Assembly: GCF_028309625.1 (NCBI RefSeq)
Contig: NZ_JAQMHR010000010.1
Location: 36,118 to 100,117 of the forward strand
Reading direction: 5' to 3'
DNA length: 64,000 nucleotides
Source of the DNA: Trichococcus sp. K1Tr
GTDB taxonomy: Bacteria; Bacillota; Bacilli; Lactobacillales; Aerococcaceae
This document shows positions 59,513-64,000 of the stretch, piece by piece; the first letter of the stretch is position 1; every line of letters begins with the position of its first letter. The notes under the pieces were generated by a model. The model did not search any database. It saw nothing but the letters and a program-made list of their open reading frames with translations, and had not been told where the DNA came from. Made by a program: the position numbers and the translations under genes.

Positions 59513-59848
59513 TTATCTATGAAACTTGTCGCCTACGTTGTCTTTTACATCGCCAGCTTTGTCCTTTAAATCAGAGAATAGGTCCATTGCTGATTCTTTC
59601 CAATCGCCTGCTCTATCCACAACACGCAAGAATCCGTCGATTTCATCATCAGTCAAATCCTCGATTGCCTTCAAAAACTTTTGGCTGCCTTTCAGATGGT
59701 CCTTCACGAAGCTCTTCATGCGTTGACGGTTCAAATAGGAGCCGATTTTGTCCACTGCTTCTTCCTCGTATGCCAAGGCTGCCGCAATTGCCGCAATCGC
59801 TGCTGTAGCACCCAAACCGATCAACAATGCCTTTTTAGAATTCTTCAT
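59513..59848 (-). CDS. Hypothetical exported or membrane-anchored protein
   Basis: A 111-residue protein with an N-terminal Ala-rich helix (LLIGLGATAAIAAIAAALAY) that may anchor it, then a charged helical body (AVDKIGSYLNRQRMKSFVKDHLKG...FLRVVDRAGDWKESAMDLFSDLKDKAGDVKDN). The repeat-like Asp/Lys tail resembles YtxH-type stress proteins. GAGGG precedes ATG by about ten bases. Function unknown. Confidence 0.65.
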   Translation of the reverse strand: MKNSKKALLIGLGATAAIAAIAAALAYEEEAVDKIGSYLNRQRMKSFVKDHLKGSQKFLKAIEDLTDDEIDGFLRVVDRAGDWKESAMDLFSDLKDKAGDVKDNVGDKFHR

Positions 59849-59948
59849 TATATTAGTTCCCTCCTCTAACTTCCGTAACTATATTTTAACATAAACGGAA
59901 GCGATAACCGAACAATAACCCTGTCTGCCAAATGAGGACCTGCTGCTC

Positions 59949-62435
59949 TTAAGAATTTACCGGCACTTTTTTGTCTTTATTTTCTGCCTTGGCGGGCTTC
60001 ACCGAGATCCGGATACTGCCTTTTTGGGCACCGATCGTGACGGTATCACCGAATTTGATCAAGCCGCTCAACATTTCTTCACTCAATTTGTCTTCGATCT
60101 CTTTTTGGATTGCGCGTCTGATCGGACGTGCACCGTACTCCGGATCGAAACCGGCTTTTGCGATGACATCGATGGCTGCAGGCGTGATGCGCACATGGAT
60201 ATCAAGATCCTTCAAGCGTTTCACGATGCCGTTTGCCATCAATTTGACGATTTCATGCAACTCGTCTTTCTCCAAGGAGTGGAAGACGATTGTTTCGTCG
60301 ATACGGTTCAGGAACTCCGGACGGAAACTGTTCTTCAGCTCTTCGCGGATGCGTTTCTCCATCGCTTTATAGTCATGCTTGAGGTCTTTCGCCGCGAATC
60401 CGACCGATTTTTCATCACGCAAAGCCGTTGCACCCAAGTTGGAAGTCATGATCAAGATCGTGTTGCGGAAATCGACCTTCCGTCCTTTGGAATCGGTCAG
60501 ATGACCGTCATCGAGCACTTGCAGAAGGATATTAAATACATCCGGATGGGCTTTTTCAATCTCGTCGAGAAGAATGACCGAGTAGGGTTTTTGTCTGATT
60601 TTTTCCGTCAACTGGCCGCCTTCATCATAGCCGACATAGCCGGGAGGGGAGCCGATCAAACGACTCGTGCTGTATTTTTCCATGTATTCGGACATATCCA
60701 AACGAACCAAGGCATCCTCTGTCCCGAACATCGCTTCAGCCAGTGTTTTCACCAACTCTGTCTTACCGACACCGGTAGGACCCAAGAAAAGGAATGAACC
60801 GATCGGACGGTTCGGGTCCTTCAACCCGGAACGTGCACGCCTGATTGCGCGGGACACTGCATTGACCGCCTCGGATTGGCCGATGACGCGTTCATGTAGC
60901 ACTTTTTCCAGCCTCATCAAACGGTCGCTTTCCTTCTGCTCCATCTGGTTGACCGGAATCCCGGTCCACAAAGCCACCACTTCGGCTACGTCGTTTTCGG
61001 TCACTTTCAGATCGTAGTGCGTGATTGTTTGGGCTTGTTGTTCCACCATTTTTTGGAATTTCTGCTTCTTCGCCATTTCGCGTTTGCGGATGCGGGCAGC
61101 TTTATCGAAGTCCTGATTCAGGATAGCTTCCTCTTTGTCTTTCGACAACTTCGCAATTTCCAACTCGATTTTCCCGATTGGCGTATCCCCGTGTGTGACA
61201 TCCAAACGGACTTTTGCCGCCGATTCATCGATCAGATCGATCGCTTTGTCGGGCAATCTTCTGGAAGTAATGTAGCGCACGGATAACTGGACAGCTGCTT
61301 TCAGCGCCTCATCCGTGATTTCCACGCCATGGTGCTCCTCATAACGGGAACGCAAGCCACGCATGATCTCAACCGATTCCTCAGGTGTAGGCTCATCGAT
61401 ATGGATAGGCGCGAAACGTCTTTCCAAAGCCGCATCTTTTTCGATATATTTTTGGTACTCATCAAGGGTGGTGGCACCGATTGTCTGCAGTTCGCCCCTT
61501 GCCAATGCCGGTTTCAGGATATTGGAGGCATCGATCGCCCCTTCTGCTCCGCCTGCACCAATCAAGGTGTGCAACTCATCGATGAAGAGGATGACGTTGC
61601 CGTCATTGTAGATTTCGTCGATGATCTTTTTCATTCTTTCCTCGAATTCACCGCGGTATTTCGTACCTGCCACCAGTGAACCCATATCCAACATCATGAT
61701 GCGTTTGTTCGCCAATGTATCCGGAACATCGCCGGCTACAATCTTCTGTGCCAAACCTTCCACGATGGCGGTCTTGCCGACACCCGGTTCCCCTACCAAA
61801 ACAGGATTGTTCTTCGTTCTGCGGGAAACGATCTGCATGATGCGGCGGACTTCCTTGTCGCGGCCAACGATCGGATCCATCCGGTTTTCCCGTGCCAATT
61901 CCGTCAGATTGCGGGCCAAGGAATCCAAAGTCGGCGTTCCTTCTTCCACTTTCTCCGTCTTTTTTGCTGAACGCATATCCGGTTTAGTCGGTTGTTTGAT
62001 GCCCAGTTTCTCGTAGAGAGACTTACGCAGCAGATTCGGATCGATCTGCAGATTTTTGATTATTTTGACTGCCAGAATTTCTTCTTTCAATAAACCCAAC
62101 AAAAGGTGTTCGGTTCCTACCAAAGGAACCCCCAATTTGTGCGCTTCATTTGTCGCATACATAATGACTTTTTTAGCCCGAGGAGAAAATGGCAACGGCG
62201 CATTGAAGTCCTCCGTGTTCATTTGGCCGAAACCGGTCAGATGGACAATCTCTTCGCGGACTCCTTCCTCATCAATATCGTAGCCACGCAACACTTTTCC
62301 GGCAATGCCTTCTTGCTCCCGGACTAGTCCGAGAAGCATATGCTCCGTTCCGATGGATTGATGCTTAAATTTGTGCGCTTCTTCTGTTGCCAACAACAAT
62401 ACTTGGCTGGCTTTATCTGTAAATAATTCATCCAT
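59949..62435 (-). CDS. clpC: AAA+ unfoldase ClpC
   Basis: An 828-residue Hsp100 protein. An N-terminal double Clp_N repeat (residues 1-145) precedes AAA-1 with Walker [10 protein letters not shown] and Walker [10 protein letters not shown], a coiled M domain ([26 protein letters not shown]), AAA-2 with [10 protein letters not shown] and [14 protein letters not shown], and a C-terminal D2-small domain. With ClpP it degrades misfolded and regulatory proteins. It follows ctsR by 26 bases without mcsA or mcsB, the Lactobacillales arrangement, and is repressed by CtsR. Confidence 0.95.
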   Translation of the reverse strand: MDELFTDKASQVLLLATEEAHKFKHQSIGTEHMLLGLVREQEGIAGKVLRGYDIDEEGVREEIVHLTGFGQMNTEDFNAPLPFSPRAKKVIMYATNEAHKLGVPLVGTEHLLLGLLKEEILAVKIIKNLQIDPNLLRKSLYEKLGIKQPTKPDMRSAKKTEKVEEGTPTLDSLARNLTELARENRMDPIVGRDKEVRRIMQIVSRRTKNNPVLVGEPGVGKTAIVEGLAQKIVAGDVPDTLANKRIMMLDMGSLVAGTKYRGEFEERMKKIIDEIYNDGNVILFIDELHTLIGAGGAEGAIDASNILKPALARGELQTIGATTLDEYQKYIEKDAALERRFAPIHIDEPTPEESVEIMRGLRSRYEEHHGVEITDEALKAAVQLSVRYITSRRLPDKAIDLIDESAAKVRLDVTHGDTPIGKIELEIAKLSKDKEEAILNQDFDKAARIRKREMAKKQKFQKMVEQQAQTITHYDLKVTENDVAEVVALWTGIPVNQMEQKESDRLMRLEKVLHERVIGQSEAVNAVSRAIRRARSGLKDPNRPIGSFLFLGPTGVGKTELVKTLAEAMFGTEDALVRLDMSEYMEKYSTSRLIGSPPGYVGYDEGGQLTEKIRQKPYSVILLDEIEKAHPDVFNILLQVLDDGHLTDSKGRKVDFRNTILIMTSNLGATALRDEKSVGFAAKDLKHDYKAMEKRIREELKNSFRPEFLNRIDETIVFHSLEKDELHEIVKLMANGIVKRLKDLDIHVRITPAAIDVIAKAGFDPEYGARPIRRAIQKEIEDKLSEEMLSGLIKFGDTVTIGAQKGSIRISVKPAKAENKDKKVPVNS

Positions 62436-62461
62436 TTTTAACGCCTCCTCTACGGGCTCAT

Positions 62462-62923
62462 CTATTCAAAGCGCAAGCTGTTCAAAAAATTCCTCAACAG
62501 CAAGGCTCGTATTCTTTCTTCGTGTTCGCCTGTGTATGGGGCAAGTGACTTATCCAATACCGACAACATCAGGTTTCCTTCGCGTTTCGTGATGATACCG
62601 CGACTGTATAGATTTTGGGTTACCGCAAACGCATCTTTCTGGTTGATGCTTTCGCCTACTATAGCGATCAGCTTATCCAACAATTCCGCTTGATCCAGGA
62701 TTTTCACCTTCATGATGCGTATATAACCGCCTCCGCCGCGTTTGCTTTCGACCGAGTAGCCTTGCTGTTCCGTAAAACGGGTATTGATGACATAGTTGAT
62801 TTGTGAAGGTACACAATGAAAACGATCTGCCATTTCATTCCTTCTGATTTCAATCTGCTCTTCTGCATTCAGAATCTTTTTGATATACGCTTCGATGATA
62901 TCTGACATGTTCTGACCATGCAT
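62462..62923 (-). CDS. ctsR: Heat-shock repressor CtsR
   Basis: A 153-residue repressor (QNMSDIIEAYIKKILNAEEQIEIRRNEMADRFHCVPSQINYVINTRFT: the HTH, followed by the wing YSVESKRGGGGYIRIMKV with the Gly-rich thermosensing loop) and a C-terminal dimer domain. It represses clp genes at low temperature. ATG 62923 lies ten bases after GGGAGG and gives the usual MxGQN start. It autoregulates through the heptad site upstream. Confidence 0.93.
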   Translation of the reverse strand: MHGQNMSDIIEAYIKKILNAEEQIEIRRNEMADRFHCVPSQINYVINTRFTEQQGYSVESKRGGGGYIRIMKVKILDQAELLDKLIAIVGESINQKDAFAVTQNLYSRGIITKREGNLMLSVLDKSLAPYTGEHEERIRALLLRNFLNSLRFE

Positions 62924-62943
62924 GGAATGGACGCCTCCCTTCC

Positions 62944-62960
62944 CCTGACTAATTTTGACT
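62944..62960 (-). promoter_or_regulatory. CtsR operator
   Basis: On the minus strand AGTCAAA-ATT-AGTCAGG: the first heptad is a perfect CtsR half-site, the second has two mismatches, with the usual 3-base spacer. It lies just after the transcription start of ctsR-clpC. Confidence 0.75.
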
Positions 62961-62971
62961 ATTATATGTTT

Positions 62972-63000
62972 ATATTATGCTATTCCTACATAACTGTCAA
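62972..63000 (-). promoter_or_regulatory. Promoter of ctsR-clpC
   Basis: On the minus strand TTGACA (62995-63000), 17 bases, TAATAT (62972-62977). The operator follows within 12-28 bases, so CtsR would block the start site. Confidence 0.75.
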
Positions 63001-63181
63001 ACAGAAAGGGCTATCCGAGGACGTTTGCGGCAAACTAGTCAAGAAAGCTGAAACCTATCCAAACTGCCCGCTACTCCCTCTACAACAGCGTATTCCCCAA
63101 ACATTTCCAACAGGATTATTTGGAATGTCCCTCATTATATACTTAAAGGGAAAAAACGGCAATATATCCAGAGAAACAAAA

Positions 63182-63224
63182 TAGACGCAGAAACCATCGG
63201 AATGATTTCTGCGTCTATTTTTAT
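63182..63224. terminator. Terminator of the rRNA-tRNA operon
   Basis: ATAGACGCAGAAA-CAT and ATG-TTTCTGCGTCTAT form a strong stem with T runs on both strands, directly after the last tRNA (minus strand). Confidence 0.88.
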
Positions 63225-63227
63225 TTA

Positions 63228-63301
63228 TCGGGAAGACAGGATTCGAACCTGCGACCCCTTGGTCCCAAACCAAGTGCTCTACCAAGCTGAGCTACTTCCC
63301 G
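63228..63301 (-). tRNA. tRNA-Pro(TGG)
   Basis: Cloverleaf on the minus strand; acceptor CGGGAAG/CTTCCCG, anticodon loop TTTGGGA with anticodon TGG, T loop GGTTCGAATCC. CCA is not encoded. Confidence 0.95.
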
Positions 63302-63320
63302 GTCATAATTATGTGAAAAA

Positions 63321-63394
63321 TGCACCCAACAGGAGTCGAACCTGTAACCGCTTGATTCGTAGTCAAGTACTCTATCCAATTGAGCTATGGGTGC
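63321..63394 (-). tRNA. tRNA-Arg(ACG)
   Basis: Cloverleaf on the minus strand; acceptor GCACCCA/TGGGTGC, anticodon loop CTACGAA with anticodon ACG. It is the substrate of TadA (A34 to I34). CCA is not encoded. Confidence 0.95.
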
Positions 63395-63399
63395 GTAAG

Positions 63400-63485
63400 T
63401 GCCGAGAATCGGAATCGAACCGATACGGTGATCACTCACCGCAGGATTTTAAGTCCTGTGCGTCTGCCAGTTCCGCCACCCCGGC
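63400..63485 (-). tRNA. tRNA-Leu(TAA)
   Basis: Class II cloverleaf on the minus strand with a long variable arm (CGGTGAGTGATCACCG); acceptor GCCGGGG/TCTCGGC with a G-T pair, anticodon TAA. Confidence 0.95.
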
Positions 63486-63512
63486 TAAACGATAGTCGTT
63501 AAAATAAAAAAA

Positions 63513-63584
63513 AGCGGAAGACGGGGTTCGAACCCGCGACCCCCACCTTGGCAAGGTGATGTTCTACCACTGAACTACTTCCGC
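63513..63584 (-). tRNA. tRNA-Gly(GCC)
   Basis: Cloverleaf on the minus strand; acceptor GCGGAAG/CTTCCGC, anticodon loop TTGCCAA with anticodon GCC. Confidence 0.95.
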
Positions 63585-63593
63585 ATGTTTGGA

Positions 63594-63666
63594 TGCCGGC
63601 TAAAGGATTTGAACCCTCGACCCTCTGATTACAAATCAGATGCTCTACCAACTGAGCTAAGCCGGC
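63594..63666 (-). tRNA. tRNA-Thr(TGT)
   Basis: Cloverleaf on the minus strand; acceptor GCCGGCT/AGCCGGC, anticodon loop TTTGTAA with anticodon TGT. Confidence 0.95.
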
Positions 63667-63712
63667 GTCTCGTTATATTCAATTGTTCCATCATTATCGC
63701 AAGAATGATGAA

Positions 63713-63785
63713 TGAGTTATGCAGGGCTCGAACCTGCGACCCTCTGATTAAAAGTCAGATGCTCTACCAACTGAGCTAATAACTC
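63713..63785 (-). tRNA. tRNA-Lys(TTT)
   Basis: Cloverleaf on the minus strand; acceptor GAGTTAT/ATAACTC, anticodon loop CTTTTAA with anticodon TTT. Confidence 0.95.
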
Positions 63786-63790
63786 GTGAA

Positions 63791-63863
63791 TGGAGGTTGA
63801 CGGGATCGAACCGCCGACATTCTGCTTGTAAGGCAGACGCTCTCCCAGCTGAGCTAAACCTCC
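63791..63863 (-). tRNA. tRNA-Val(TAC)
   Basis: Cloverleaf on the minus strand; acceptor GGAGGTT/AACCTCC, anticodon loop CTTACAA with anticodon TAC. First tRNA after 5S rRNA. Confidence 0.95.
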
Positions 63864-63874
63864 ATAATATAAAT

Positions 63875-63991
63875 GCGCGGCAACGTCCTACTCTCACAAA
63901 GGGAAACCCTTCACTACAATCGGCGCTAAGAAGCTTAACTTCTGTGTTCGAGATGGGAACAGGTGTGACCTTCTTGCCATCGTCACCGCAC
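63875..63991 (-). rRNA. rrf: 5S ribosomal RNA
   Basis: About 117 bases on the minus strand, opening TGTGCGGTGACGATGGC, with the conserved CATCTCGAACACAGAAGTTAAG and the end GAGAGTAGGACGTTGCCG. The 23S and 16S genes should lie just beyond the window edge in the same direction. Confidence 0.95.
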
Positions 63992-64000
63992 ATTTTTCAA

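Noticed and set aside
60024..60797. Plus-strand frame of 257 codons opposite clpC
   Set aside because: Shadow of the conserved clpC coding strand; composition is Phe/Asp/His-rich without domain.

Overview
The window looks like a chromosomal stretch of a low-GC Firmicute of the order Lactobacillales, most likely a Carnobacteriaceae-type organism. The evidence is a ctsR-clpC pair without mcsAB, strong AGGAGG ribosome sites, a 5S rRNA plus tRNA cluster, an msm-like sugar operon and a uvrX/yolD pair. The family-level placement is inference, because no marker gene was compared.

Layout. 0-4.4 kb: a TetR regulator cut by the window edge, a GlsB/YeaQ membrane protein, a YflT-domain stress protein, an alpha/beta hydrolase, an aldo/keto reductase pseudogene and a histidine phosphatase. 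4.6-31.4 kb: a metal and envelope-stress island that starts beside a broken resolvase. It holds cadC-cadD-cadA (Cd/Zn), an SPC-type P1B-4 ATPase with a divergent SmtB-like sensor, a YdhK lipoprotein, a two-component system with its envelope genes, a copY-copA-HMA-copZ-copB copper operon, a Fur-boxed FTR1 iron permease, and msrA overlapping an orphan metQ. A triosephosphate-isomerase-like gene and the tail of a lost partner lie between two metal blocks and look like remnants of an older sugar-phosphate operon.

31.6-41 kb: a DMT transporter, then a LacI-controlled sugar operon (binding protein, two permeases, GH13 alpha-glucosidase, sucrose phosphorylase) and methionine aminopeptidase. 41-54.9 kb: an accessory region dense in small membrane proteins, lipoproteins, two membrane-anchored XRE regulators, an ABC exporter pair and several decayed or unusually started small genes. 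55-63 kb: an SOS-type Y-family polymerase with YolD, two more YflT proteins, SRP RNA, tadA, a PucR-type regulator and ctsR-clpC. 63.2-64 kb: seven tRNAs and 5S rRNA on the minus strand, the 3' end of an rRNA operon.

The most interesting result is a regulon that can be read directly from the DNA. Six intergenic sites between 15.2 and 21.8 kb fit CTCCAT-N5-CTACAY followed, exactly 10 bases later, by a -10-like hexamer. They form three divergent promoter pairs that cover every transcription unit from 14.1 to 22.8 kb, including the two-component system itself. Two half-sites with an 11-base period replacing the -35 is the architecture expected for an OmpR/PhoB-family activator. The genes it would drive are a second-type lgt, an EnvC-like M23 protein, a NusG-II protein without cysteines, two SHOCT membrane proteins, a PepSY-like membrane protein, a His-rich small protein, a DUF1461 protein and an adenylate-kinase-like protein whose P-loop lysine is isoleucine. 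This looks like an undescribed, metal-island-borne envelope response module.
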